Assembly: GCF_963678635.1 (NCBI RefSeq)
Contig: NC_087069.1
Span: forward strand, 22,786,360 to 22,850,359
Direction: 5' to 3'
Origin: Symsagittifera roscoffensis
Taxonomy: Eukaryota > Xenacoelomorpha > Acoela > Convolutidae
Length of the DNA: 64,000 nucleotides
The translations under genes were made by a program, and so were the position numbers. Every line of letters begins with the position of its first letter. Within the stretch, counting starts at the first letter, position 1. Below, piece by piece: positions 20,494 to 32,040 of the stretch. The notes beneath the pieces were generated by a model. It was not told the DNA's origin. It searched no databases and saw only the letters and a list, made by a program, of their open reading frames with translations.

Positions 20494-22819
20494 TTAGTTT
20501 GCTGGTCCGTTGTTAAAATTGCCATAATTGTTCTTGTAATATCCAGATCTCGAAGGAGGCTTCAACAAAAGATACTCTTTTGATTTGAGCCTCAACTCCT
20601 CCGGTGTTGGCGCATTAGTTGACAGTGGTGTGTAATGCGTTGCTAGCATCGTACGAAGTTCATCATTCTTCACACCATCGATGAATTTTGAGGCTACGGC
20701 CAAGTTCATCCTTCGGTTTGACTCGTCCGGTTGGCTGCGTCTCCTCAGCATTTCCAAATCATCGAGAAACTTGTCTATCGTTTTATCTTCTCGTTGCCTC
20801 CGTTTCTCGAAGCGCATCATCGCCTGGTGCCCCTGCACCCCTGATCCAAAACGGCTGAACAAGATTTCGAAGATTTTCTCAGCAGTGTCACGTTGATATT
20901 GCTTCCTGGCCATTACACAGTTCAGGTCTGTCTCTTCTAAGTTGCTGGTGAGCGCGCTGCATTCCTGTCTCTCCGACAAGTCCTCTTCCTCGAAATGCAG
21001 CTTCATTACCTCTATCCAGGTATCAATACAGCCATCAGATTCGTCTTTGTAGCATCTTGGTTTCTTAACGACTCTTCTGGACTTCTCACTGCGTTCATTG
21101 GTTCTGGATAACCTTGTCAGGAATGTCTCCAAAGACCTGTTTAGGGGTTCAAATGCTGTGGCCATTGCCGTAGCATCCCTTGAGTGTCCCGCCTGAGTGT
21201 CCTCACACCTCGTCAAAGGCTCTGTATGCGGTGCATCTCTGCAATCCGAATCACCGTGAGTGTTTCCCGCTTGGCCCATATGACTCCGCCTTGGGCTTGC
21301 ATGCCCCCTGTTGCCGGAATCACTTCTCCCAGTCGCATGTGTGCCTTGCGTTGGTCGTTCGTTAGAGGTTTGTCTGTTCCCCGTTGAACTTGCTCTACTG
21401 TTCGGGCCCCATATTCCATTACCCCTTGTGGAATAGCCTGATGAACTGCCCCTGCCTCTAGTGGATCCATACGTCTTCCTCTTTTGATGTTCATTGAAGT
21501 TCACCCTCGGTTCCCTGCTGGGACCTCCCGAGTTCGGTTCTCCTTCTTTTGGTCCACTCTTGCTGCTTAGTAGCCCGTCCAACCTATCCATGATAGCCTG
21601 AGTTCGCCTCTCCATCATCGCGTCTATCTTTGTGTCAAGAGTCCCAAGAGACTGCTCTTGCTGAATTCTTAACCTCTCCATGTCGTCTCTTAAGCGTAAC
21701 TCTCGCTGTTCCGCCTCTCTTGTCATTCACGACAAGTTCTTTGCCATATGCTCGTCCGTTCTTTCTTTCAAGCGTTTTTGCGGTTTATTTCTTCCCGCAG
21801 ACATTCTCTTTCAATGTGAACCGCTCTTTCTAGTTCACTCATCCTTATTGACATCTGTTCGTTTTGTTCTCCTAAACTGTCCACTATGTGGTTTAAGGCT
21901 TCTTCTAGTGCTGCCCCGTTATTCACGAGTGGCGTTACTAGTGGCGGTGCAACCCTGTCGGTCCCAGGTAGCTTCGTGCTGGTCGAGATCCGGGCCTTGA
22001 ATCTCTGTCTCGACGTCTTTTCCTTATCTATTTCAGGATCCGCTAACGCGTTGCCTAGCCCTCTGGTTCTACTCTCTCCAGTTTAAGGCTCTGAACTTGT
22101 CCTAATCGCGAAGTCTTTTTACTGGCCCGGTGTGTTTGCCTCTTTGCTTATCGTTGTCACTACACCAAATTTGTCCATGGTTCCAGTCTCTCTTCCGACG
22201 TGCGCCTCATTCTCCTGGATCGAACTATTGAGGCTGACTTGAGATCCAAAGTCTCCTTGCTCCTCTTAATCCTCTTCCTCCTGGGATTCAACTTCGTTTC
22301 CTGCGCCTCCTCCCATGGTGAATGGAAAGATGTTTCCGAATGTGTTCTTCATTCTTTCTGAGAACGATGATGACGTTGTTTGTTTCCCAGTTCCGCCTGT
22401 CATCATAGTCTTGTCTGTCGGAGATCTTCTCGTTGCCGCTACTTCAGTTGAGATGTCGAACAGTTCCGACATCTCTTCTCGATCCAATGTCCCGGTGAAG
22501 TGGCAAAATCATGGCTTTGTTCTACCGGAGTAGATTCACTTGCCAGCCTTCTGACTCTCCCTTCCAGTCCATGTACTTCCTGGTTGTCGTTCATGGCATG
22601 GTCCGTATTGACCTCCACTTCTAACAGTTCTTTTCGTTCTTCTGATGTCTTCTGACTTCTCGTTTCAACCATTCTGCCTGAAACCGCCTCACCTTTGTCG
22701 GACCGGGATCGCTTGATCCAATCCACAAAAGGATCGGTCATCGTTTTTCTTTGCTTTTCAGGTAGGAATTTCCTAGAGCTATTACCTCGTTTTGGTATCC
22801 TTGACTTGTCTAGACTCAT
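20494..22819 (-). pseudogene. gag: Gag, copy 1
   Basis: Start ATG at 22819 (MSLDKSRIPKRGN). N-terminal basic part, then an acidic/Ser-rich part (22487-22266), a long coiled coil (LERAVHIEREC, REAEQRELRLRDDMERL), an RG-rich patch (TRGRGSSSGYSTRG) and a capsid-like domain of the Ty3 retrotransposon gag type (KLHFEEEDLSERQECSALTSN, KTIDKFLDDLEMLRRRSQ). Frame breaks: around 22470, stops at about 22095 and 22080, further stops near 21775 and 21727, and TAA at 20494-20496 between capsid and zinc knuckles. Capsid and nucleocapsid are otherwise in one frame. Confidence 0.82.
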
Positions 22820-25763
22820 TCTCTATTTGTCACTTTTTAATGCCTATACACTTAACTCGATTGCTAGAGACCTTATAGTTTTATTAACAAAAATAATGAC
22901 ACAACACAATAAATTTCTCAAAATTCTATTAAATAGTGACCACGAATCCCTGTATGTTATCAGAGTACAGTTTGTATTAAATTTATTCACACTAACCGAT
23001 TATCGGTCGTAAGATTTGAAAACTAGCACAATATGATGTTATCAGTCAATTTAAAAGATAGTGTACTCACTACCCAATCAAGCACAGTTTACGTTGATTT
23101 AAAATCAAAAACAAAAAAAATATATAATGACAGAATATTAATGCCTCTATTAAAAAAAACGTATGTGTAATGTACTTTTAGTCGGTCACAGTACAATAGT
23201 CGAACTTGTCTTTTAAAGAAAAAGCTTTCCCCGCTCGGTGCTGCACCAAACAGACAAAACTTTGAATGCAGTAATTTTCTCAAGTGGGCGTCTATTGCAC
23301 CCACCGAGTACTGTGTTACCTATCTGCCTTCGGACTGCCCGAGCTAGACCTACTAAAATCCTCAGGGCAGCCACTTTTCACAAAAACGTATTATGTTGCA
23401 ATCCACACCAATGAGTCACGCTCTTTTTAATATAGACTTAGTGTCGCGAATATCCGAGTTCGGACCTGTTTTGTTTTGGTCTGGTTCTTATTGAATGGCA
23501 AGTTACCAGTGCAGTCACTGATACCTAGCCTGTGTGCTAATAACCTAATACCTCTCACTTTAGTCTTTCTTCCGTCTACATAAGTCCTTTAATAAAATAA
23601 TACCCCTCCGGATTGGCACAAGTAGGACCCTTCCGGACTAACAAAATCTAGACCCTTCCGGATTGGGACCCCTCCGAGTTAGTTAACACAAGACCCCTCC
23701 GGATTTGGACCCCTCCGAATTAGCAACTATAAGACCCCTCCGGATTCGGACCCCTCCTAACTTGAAAAATTAATTTTGACCCCTCCGGATTGGTAAAAGT
23801 AGCTTTTCGGAGATTTCCTTCTTTCAACCTATACCCCTCCGGATACGTTCTCCGATTCAATTTTGCTTTCTCAATTAACTAGGGAGGGTATTTACTACTT
23901 TCCTAGACCCTTCCGGATTGAATTTAAGCCTCTTATTTGACAATTCACACTAACGGTGAAGGGGTCTTATCGCTCGCCTAACTTCGGCTCGATTAAGGTT
24001 CTGCGGTGCCTTTGGCCTTCCCTTTTCGTCTAGAATAGCCTAAATTTACTTTATTCAACCGCTATTACCTTTTGGTAGGGGTATAAGGGCTTTTCTAAAA
24101 AATTTCTATAAAACGTGAAGGGTGTACCCTTACAAATTGAGGAATTTGCTAAAAACAATCTCAAAAAATTTTCACGCTTACTTTTCCGAAAAACTTTTGT
24201 CCCTATTAGTAAGCTCAGCTAATTTCTGATCTATTGGTACCAAGATCAACTCGATATGCCCAGTAGTTCCAAAGTTATTAACCAAAACGTCTTTTTTTTA
24301 AACTGGAAAATTTTCTCTCTTATAGATTCCGCCTAACTTTTTCCGCAAATCTGGTCCTTTCGTCCTAAACATTTTTGACCCGAGCTCAGAAGGCCTATAC
24401 TCTTCTAGTTCAATGCAAAAGACCCGACCTAAAACGCTTTTGTAGAAGAAATTTGCGAAAAACTATGCTACCTGTACCCCTCCGGATTGATGAATCCACC
24501 AAATCAAACACGTTAAGTTCGATTTCTCTGCAACCCGGAAGGCTTTCGGGTAGCGGGTTTTAAAACTTGTAGATTCACTAGTGGACGTTGTCTGAACAAC
24601 TATTTTTACTGTTGTATTTCAAAAATTTCAAAAAATTTTCTGAATTTTTAGTGTTTCGGTTTCTCAAAAATCACGAAAATTCGGTTTTTGGCTCCAAAAT
24701 AGTTCCAACCACTTCCGAACTAAACTTAACCGGTTCTATCTATTATGGTAGTGCAGTTACGATGTAACACACTGACTTAGCGCTTTTTTCCGTTTCAAAA
24801 AATATCGATATTTCAAAAATCGCGACATGTGGGGGAATCAAAATATCGCTATTTTGACCCTAAAAACCGGTCTGTTTTCGTTGTTTTTCACTGAAAAACG
24901 ATATAAGACTATTAATATAGGCTATATTAGTAATAATATTAGTAATACTATACCCCTCCGGGTTTGTTTAATATCCGAATTAAGGTGCTTAACTCGGATA
25001 TTCGCAGTTCGGTGAAGGGTCACTACAGTGCAGCACTGTCGAGCCCCCCACAGATTACTATCTTACTTTTTGTACCAAAAAGGATACTAAACTTGTTAAC
25101 GATACCCAACAGTCGATTGTTGTTGTCGTTGAGCCCCTTCTTGTCGCTCCTTGTACTGCTTGCCGGATCAGTCTTCTCCCAAGACCCTTCCGAATTGAGC
25201 GCAAATCAGCTGACCCTTCCGGATTGAGCGCAATTTATCATTAACGTGCTTAAATGCTCAAATAACCCTACAGTACAAGCCTCAAAAACGGGATACAAAA
25301 CTGATCGTAACGATCCTGACTGATATAAATGCCTGTAACAACAATATATCTATCAACAACAACGGGGGGGTCGGATCACATCTTGTCTGGGGGGATGATT
25401 TCTACTGATTTTTTACTCTTTTTTTTTTACTGTTTTTGGTTTTTCGGTTATTTTCTTTATGTTTTTTGTTTTTCTTGGGTACTATACTACTTTTTGTTTG
25501 GTTTTATATATATGTTGAAGTGTTTTTGGTCACAAACCTCTCATGGAACGAGGGAATGGCCGATCCCCCCACCCTTCCTGATTCGTGAATTTTCAGTCTT
25601 AACTAAGTTAAAAAGCTATTCACGGTAATCCGGAAGGCTTCCGCGTTCAGAACTACCCTTCCGCCCCGGCGGTTTAGACCTATTAAGGGCGTTAATGTGA
25701 GCATCCGCTCGGCGCGGATTGCTCGTTAATGGTTCTGCCGGTCATGATGTTAAAAAAGAAAAA
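22820..25763 (-). other. Copy 1 5' leader, about 2.9 kb, non-coding
   Basis: It lies between the primer-binding site and the gag ATG. No minus-strand frame of note; the plus-strand frames (for example 25329-25628) are AT/T-rich chance frames. Part 22820-24380 is shared with copies 2 and 3 and holds the CCGGA array. Part 24345-25763 occurs only in copy 1 because the others are truncated there; it has homopolymer T runs, more scattered CCCTCCGG/CCCTTCCGG motifs, and two further CCTTCCGGATT...CCGGAAGG pairs (24474-24545, 25571-25640, the second with a mismatch). Confidence 0.7.
23601..23920 (-). repeat. CCGGA motif array in the leader, copy 1
   Basis: Eleven imperfect units of the type ACCCCTCCGGATTGG (plus strand; AATCCGGAGGGGT in element sense) with irregular spacing of about 15-70 bp. 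Four alternate units are GAATTAG-like or otherwise weaker. The same array is at 27131-27452 (copy 2) and a shorter one at 62108-62360 (copy 3). Spacing is too irregular for a CRISPR array or simple satellite. Confidence 0.85.
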
Positions 25764-25778
25764 CACCCAGGAGCGCCA
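25764..25778 (-). promoter_or_regulatory. Primer-binding site (tRNA-Asn-like)
   Basis: The minus strand reads TGGCGCTCCTGGGTG, 12 nt downstream of the LTR CA end. TGG pairs with a tRNA CCA end. The rest closely resembles the complement of the eukaryotic tRNA-Asn 3' end (...CACCCAGGGACGCCA) as I remember it, with two mismatches that may be species differences. Only copy 1 keeps this part. Confidence 0.6.
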
Positions 25779-25790
25779 TAAAAACATCTA

Positions 25791-26705
25791 TGTAACATTC
25801 GCCCGGAAAATACATATCGACGGAAAACAAAACTAAGTCTTAAGACGACTGGCTAACGTCTAAACAGAGCTTTGCATGCTTTTCACCGTCTCTACCAAGC
25901 CAGTACTTTTCGGTGGTCTTTTCCAACATCGGGTCGACAAAAACGTTACTGCTTTCGGCTTCGGTCAAAACACTCAAATTAACTCGATTACATGCAGAAA
26001 TAGTGAGCTCATGGCTGGGTCTCAGTATCCCCAGACCACGAGGTCACTCCTAAAAACAGGGTTACTACTATTTATTATATTACTATTGTTTTTGTTCAGT
26101 AGATAAAAATCATCATCTCCATCGAAGATGGATCAACCCTTTCCCCCAATTCCTAGCTTCTCGTCCTTATCAAAATGAATCCAGTTGTTAATTAAATTCA
26201 AATCAGGACATGACAAGAAGCTAAAAGTCTAAATAACAGGCTAAAAGTTTCAGTCCCGAAACCCTTCCGGATTCTTGAATCCACTGAATTAAGCTCGCTA
26301 ATCTTGACTTCTTCTTAATCCGGAAGGCTGTCCTCCACCCTTCACCGTTGTCTGCAACGGCCTTGCAACTATTGTAACGACACAATAGTTGCAACTCGGA
26401 GTGTTCACTGCTATTCCTGCAATCTGCTATTGTTTTTTCTCACAATTTTCGTACTTATCGTCCGCGCAACTAATGTTGTTGTTTTTCTTTGACTTCCTTG
26501 CCAAAATGGCCGTTTCTGACGTTTCTCAGAAATATGACGTCATAATTCGAATTTTTAAAATTTTAAAATACCAGAATATTCTAGCCCTCACCGTTTGACC
26601 AATCGTTCCAATAACGTTCTTAATTCTTAATAATCACCAATCCGGAAGGCTCGCTGCTAAAAATTCGAATTCTGCAGAGATTGCATTTTTCACATTCTGG
26701 TCGAA
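25791..26705 (-). repeat. Copy 1 5' LTR, 5'-truncated
   Basis: It is in direct orientation with 2371-3289 and nearly identical. It ends with CA (TGTAAC at 25791) next to the primer-binding site. Its outer part (about 0.73 kb by comparison with 3290-4018) is missing, cut at the junction with copy 2 at 26705/26706. Confidence 0.8.
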
Positions 26706-28232
26706 TTGTGAAAAAGTTAGGCGGAACCTATAAAAGAGAAAATTTTTGAGTTTAGAAGAAAGACGTTTTGGTTAATAACTTTGAAACTACTGGGCATATC
26801 GAGTTGATCTTGGTACCAATAGATCAGAAATTAGCTGAGCTTACTGATAAGGACAAAAGTTTTTCGGAAAAGTAAGCGTGAAAATTTTTTGAGATTGTTT
26901 TTAGCAAATTCCTCAATTTGTAAGGGTACACCCTTTACGTTTTATAGAAATTTTTTAGAAAAGCCCTTATACCCCTACCAAAAGGTAATAGCGGTTGAAT
27001 AAAGTAAATTTAGGCTATTCTAGACGAAAAGGGAAGGCCAAAGGCACAGCAGAACCTTAATCGAGCCGAAGTTAGGCGAGCGATAAGACCCCTTCACCGT
27101 TAGTGTGAATTGTTAAATAAGAGGCTTAAATTCAATCCGGAAGGGTCTAGGAAAGTAGTAAATACCCTCCCTAGTTAATTGAGAAAGCAAAATTGAATCG
27201 GAGAACGTATCCGGAGGGGTATAGGTTGAAAGAAGGAAATCTCCGAAAAGCTACTTTTACCAATCCGGAGGGGTCAAAATTAATTTTTCAAGTTAGGAGG
27301 GGTCCGAATCCGGAGGGGTCTTATAGTTGCTAATTCGGAGGGGTCCAAATCCGGAGGGGTCTTATATTAACTAACTCAGAGGGGTCCAAATCCGGAGGGG
27401 TCTAGATTCTGCCAGTCCGGAAGGGTCCTATTTGTGCCAATCCGGAGGGGTATTATTTTATTAAAGGACTTAGGTGGACGGAAGAAAGACTAAAAAGTGA
27501 GAGGTATTAGATTATTAGCACACATGCTAGGTATCAGTGACTGCACTGGTAACTAGCCTTTCAATAAGAACCAGACCAAAACAAAACAGGTCCGAACTCG
27601 GATATTCGCGACACTAAGTCTAAATTAAAAAGAGCGTGATTCATTGGTGTGGATTGTAACATAATACGTTTTCGGGAAAAGTGACTGCCCTGAGGATTTT
27701 AGTAGGTCTAGCTCGGGCAGTCCGAAGGCAGATAGGTAACATAGTACTCGGTGGGTGCAATAGACGCCCACTTGAGAAAATTACTGCCTTCAAAGTTTTG
27801 TCTGTTTGGTTCAGCACCGAGCAGGGAAAGCTTTTTCTTTAAACGACAGGTTCACTATTGTACTGCGACCGACTAAGAGTACATTACACATACGTTTTTT
27901 TCATAGAGACATTCATATTCTGTCATTATATATTTTTTTGTTTTTGATTTTCAATCAACACAAACTGTGCTTGATTGGGTAGTGGGTACACTATCTTTTA
28001 AATTGACTGATAACATCATATTGTGCTAGTTTTCAAATCTTACGACCGATAATCGGTTAGTGTGAATAAATTTTATACAAACTGTACTCTGATAACATAC
28101 AGGGATTCGTGGTCACTATCTAATAGAATCTTGTGAAATTTATTGTGTTGTGTCATTATTATTGTTAATAAAACTACAAGGTCTCCAGCAATCGAGTTAA
28201 GTGTATAGGCATTAAAAAGCGACAAATAGAGA
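26706..28232 (+). other. Copy 2 leader with CCGGA array
   Basis: This is the inverse of copy 1 22820-24345, starting GTGAAAAAGTTAGGCGG. It has a TATAAAAG at 26729-26736, which is TATAAGAG in copy 1 and absent in copy 3, so it is not convincing as a promoter. The CCGGA array is at 27131-27452 with eleven units. No coding frame seen. Confidence 0.7.
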
Positions 28233-30560
28233 ATAAGTCTAGACAAGTCAAGGATACCAAAACGAGATAATAGCTCTAGGAAATTCATACCTGAAAAGCA
28301 AAGAAAAACGATGACCGATCCTTTTGTGGATTGGATCAAGCGATCCCGGTCCGACAAAGGGGAGACGGTTTCAGGCAGAATGGTTGAAACGAGAAGTCAC
28401 AAGACCTCAGAAGAGCGAAAAGAACTGTAAGAAGTGGAGGTCAATACGGACCATACCATGAACGACAACCAGGAAGAAAATGGACTGGAAGGGAGAGGCA
28501 GAAGGCTGGCGAGTGAATCTACTCCGGTAGAACAAGGCCATGATTTTGCCACTTCCACCGGGACGCTGGATTGAGAAGAGATGTCGGAACTGTTCGACAT
28601 CTCAACTGAAGTAGCGGCAACGAGAAGATCTCCGACAGACAAGACTATGATGGCAGGCGGAACTGGGAAACAAACAACGTCATCATCGTTCTCAGAAAGA
28701 ATGAAGAACACATTCGGAAACATCTTTCCATTCACCATGGGAGGAGGAGCAGAAAACGAAGTTGAATCCCAGGACGAAGAGGATGAAGAGGAGCAAGGAG
28801 ACTTTGGATCTCAAGTCAGCCTCAATAGTTCGATCCAGGAGAATGAGGCGCACGTCGGAAGAGAGACTGGAACCATGGACAAATTTGGTGTAGTGACAAC
28901 GATAAGCAAAGAGGCAAACACACCGGGCCAGTAAAAAGACTTCGCGATTAGGACAAGTTCAGAGCCTTAAACTGGAGAGAGTAGAACCAGAGGGCTAGGC
29001 AACGCGTTAGCGGATCCTGAAATAGATAAGGAAAAGACGTCGAGACAGAGATTCAAGGCCCGGATCTCGACCAGCACGAAGCTACCTGGGACCGACAGGG
29101 TTGCACCGCCACTAGTAACGCCACTCGTGAATAACGGGGCAGCACTAGAAGAAGCCTTAAACAACATAGTGGACAGTTTAGGAGAACAAAACGAACAGAT
29201 GTCAATAAGGATGAGTGAACTAGAAAGAGCAGTCCACATTGAAAGAGAAAGTCTGCGGGAAGAAATAAACCGCAACAGACAAGAAGTTGGCAGGAGCGAA
29301 AAACGCTTGAAAGAAAGAACGGACGAACATATGGCGAAGAACTTGTCGCGAATGACAAGAGAGGCGGAGCAGCGAGAGTTACGCTTAAGAGACGACATGG
29401 AGAGGTTAAGAATTCAGCAAGAGCAGTCTCTTGGGACTCTTGACACACAGATAGACGCGATGATGGAGAGGCGAACTCAGGCCATCATGGATAGGTTGGA
29501 CGGGCTACTAAGCAACAAGAGTGGACCAAAAGAAGGAGAACCGAACTCGGGAGGTCCCAGCAGGAAACCGAGGGTGAACTTCAATGAACATCAAAAGAGG
29601 AAGACGTACGGATCCACTAGAGGCAGGGGCAGTTCATCAGGCTATGCCACAAGGGGTAATGGAGCATGGGGCCCGAGCAGTAGAGCAAGTTCAACGGGGA
29701 ACAGACAAACCTCTAACGAACGACCAACGCAAGGCACACATGCGACTGGGAGAAGTGATTCCGGCAACAGGGGGCATGCAAGCCCGAGGCGGAGTCATGT
29801 GGGCCAAGCGGGAAACACTCACGGTGATTCGGATTGCAGAGATGCACCGCATACAGAGCCTTTGACGAGGTGTGAGGACACTCAGGCGGGACACTCAAGG
29901 GATGCTACGGCAATGGCCACAGCATTTGAACCCCTAAACAGGTCTTTGGAGACATTCCTGACAAGGTTATCCAGAACCAATGAACGCAGTGAGAAGTCCA
30001 GAAGAGTCTTTAAGAAACCAAGATGCTACAAAGACGAATCTGATGGCTGTATTGATACTGGATAGAGGTAATGAAGCTGCATTTCGAGGAAGAGGACTTG
30101 TCGGAGAGACAGGAATGCAGCGCGCTCACCAGCAACTTAGAAGGGACAGACCTGAACTGTGTAATGGCCAAGAAGCAATATCAACGTGACACTGCTGAGA
30201 AAATCTTCGAAATCTTGTTAAACCGTTTTGGATCAGGGTTGCAGGGCACCAGGCGATGATGCGCTTCGAGAAACGGAGGCAACGAGAAGATGAAACGATA
30301 GACAAGTTTCTCGATGATTTGGAAATGCCGAGGAGACGCAGCCAACCGGACGAGTCAAACCGAAGGATGATTTTGGCCGTAGCCTCAAAATTCATAGATG
30401 GTGTGAAGAATGATGAACTTCGTACGATGCTAGCAACGCATTACACACCACTATCAACTAATGCGCCAACACCGGAGGAGTTGAGGCTCAAATCAAAAGA
30501 GTATCTTTTGTTGAAACCTCCTTCGAGATCTGGATATTACAAGAACAATTATGGCAATTT
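28233..30560 (+). pseudogene. gag: Gag, copy 2
   Basis: Same domains as copy 1 gag. The expected ATG is ATA (28233-28235). The N-terminal part has TAA after KEL (about 28428) and TGA before EEMSELFD (28574). The acidic part 28581-28934 is open. The coiled coil to capsid part 29127-30065 is open and keeps a continuous coiled coil (LERAVHIERESLREEI, RNRQEVGRSEKRLKERT) where copy 1 has stops. The capsid continues 30071-30250 and 30256-30550 in shifted frames. A 29-nt deletion near 30560 fuses the capsid end to the zinc-knuckle region out of frame. Confidence 0.8.
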
Positions 30561-32040
30561 TAAAAACCGAGGGATGACATGGACAAGAGACGCTCTTGTG
30601 CTAATTGCAGTTCAACGGAACATCATGTGTCAGCATGCCCAGCTTACAAACAAGGCATGAAAGCAATAGGCTTTAGCCTCGAGGACAAAGATGCGTCAGA
30701 ATTGGACCATGAGGATTTCATGAGAGGAGTAATTGCGAAATTCGGCCCGAGGTGTTTCTTTTGCAACTTGGAAGGTCATTTTAAATCAGATTGTCCGCAA
30801 TTCTGGGATGCAGTGGCAGACATTAAGCATCCAAGACATGAAGAAGCTTTGTCAGGAGTGAAAGCCAGCAAGGCTCGACTTTTGAGTGAAGCGGAGGCAC
30901 GCAGAAAGGATAAACCTCAAGAGCTGGCGGCAAAGAAAATGCAAGGAGACACGTGAGCTGGAACCAGCAACTGCGGCTGCTGACTTCAAGATCGATTATA
31001 AGGCAGCCGCGAGGGATGCTCTAAATAGAGTACAGCAGGAATTGGTGACGAAAGAGATCGAACAAAAAGTGAAACTTGAACTGGAAAATGAGAAGCTTCA
31101 GGAGCAACTGAATACCTTCGAAGCAACGGAGTTCGAAGAGACGAAAGCACCAAGCAGTTTAAACATGAAACTTAAAGTGATCTCAGGTAAGAGGTTTGGC
31201 ATGATGCCGCAAGGAAACAAGATACAGTCGATAATCTCAGTGGCTGGACACCAGGTAATAAGAAATCTGAGTGAACCATCCGAGTTCACTTTGATGCATT
31301 TGGACACATATGCAGATTATCTGAGGCAGGTGGAGCCACGCACCGAGTCGAGAGCTGTGCGAGCACTACTAACGACGGGTGGCCCTCGCATGAAGAAACT
31401 TCATGGACGCTACCTAGGGGTCTATGGGCCGTATCAAATAATGCTGAACGTGGATGGAATCAGTATCTACACCAGGATTTATGTAACAACAGATGATGAC
31501 CAAATGGGCAGATCTATTTGGGTGAAGAGGAACTCAAAGTCCGCAGGATAGGCCATGACGCCATGATGGAACAAGACGCAGTACACATTGGGTATGAAGC
31601 AGATGTGACCGCACATCTGCTCGACACCAACGGAACAAAACTCGGAGTCACAGGGCTCCTGGACACAGGAGCGGTAGTGAGTGTGATGCCGATAAAAACT
31701 TGGGAAAGAATGGGCTTCACGCGGGAAGATCTAATTCCAACGAATCTCCGACTGGCCGCCGCCAATCGAGGAGCTATCTACGTGGCCGGAAGAACGCCAA
31801 TAACGGTCCTCCACATGGGAGGACGGGATCTTTGGATGAGCTTCTTGGTGGTAGAGAATCTGGACGACGCCGACCAATTCATCTTGGGCCGAGATTTTGT
31901 CTGGAATTTTGACGTGATGATTGACTTGAACAACGGTCTGATACGGATTAGAAACCCGGACCGAAAGTATGTTAAGAGACCAATTAATAGGATAATAACA
32001 GACGAAAACAAGGTACCAATTTTTTTTGGAAAGTAAAGTA
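30561..32040 (+). pseudogene. pol: Zinc knuckles, coiled coil and protease, copy 2
   Basis: Both CCHC knuckles are intact: CANCSSTEHHVSAC and CFFCNLEGHFKSDC. The coiled coil region has a small deletion near 30945 (KKMQGDT, then a stop). Protease motifs LLDTGAVVSVMP (about 31660) and QFILGRDF (about 31885) are both kept. A one-base expansion of a T run (32020-32028, eight T versus seven) shifts the frame before RT. The protein is nearly identical to copy 3 here but less so elsewhere. Confidence 0.82.

Larger units (their letters stand above)
2371..26705 (-). mobile_element. Copy 1: giant Ty3/gypsy-like LTR retrotransposon, nearly complete (about 24.3 kb)
   Basis: Element order on the minus strand: partial 5' LTR (25791-26705), primer-binding site (25764-25778), long leader (to 22820), gag (22819-20494), zinc knuckles, protease, RT, RNase H, integrase and macro domain (20480-13318), spacer, ORF-X (12919-4117), polypurine tract, 3' LTR (2371-4018). 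The direct repeat of 25791-26705 with 2371-3289 and the TG...CA ends define it as an LTR element. Lesions include stops in gag, a TAA in the first zinc knuckle, a 22-bp deletion after protease, a small deletion in RT, a 1-nt deletion before the macro domain and several breaks in ORF-X. It is the only copy here with all domains present. Confidence 0.88.

Noticed and set aside
23601-23920. CRISPR-like array
   Set aside because: Units are degenerate, spacing is irregular and the context is a eukaryotic retroelement leader.
25329-25628. Membrane-protein-like plus-strand frame rich in Phe and Tyr
   Set aside because: It is caused by T-rich low-complexity sequence in the leader; there is no counterpart in other copies.
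26729-26736. TATAAAAG as an internal promoter in the leader
   Set aside because: It is changed in copy 1 and absent in copy 3, and lies far downstream of the LTR; not convincing.
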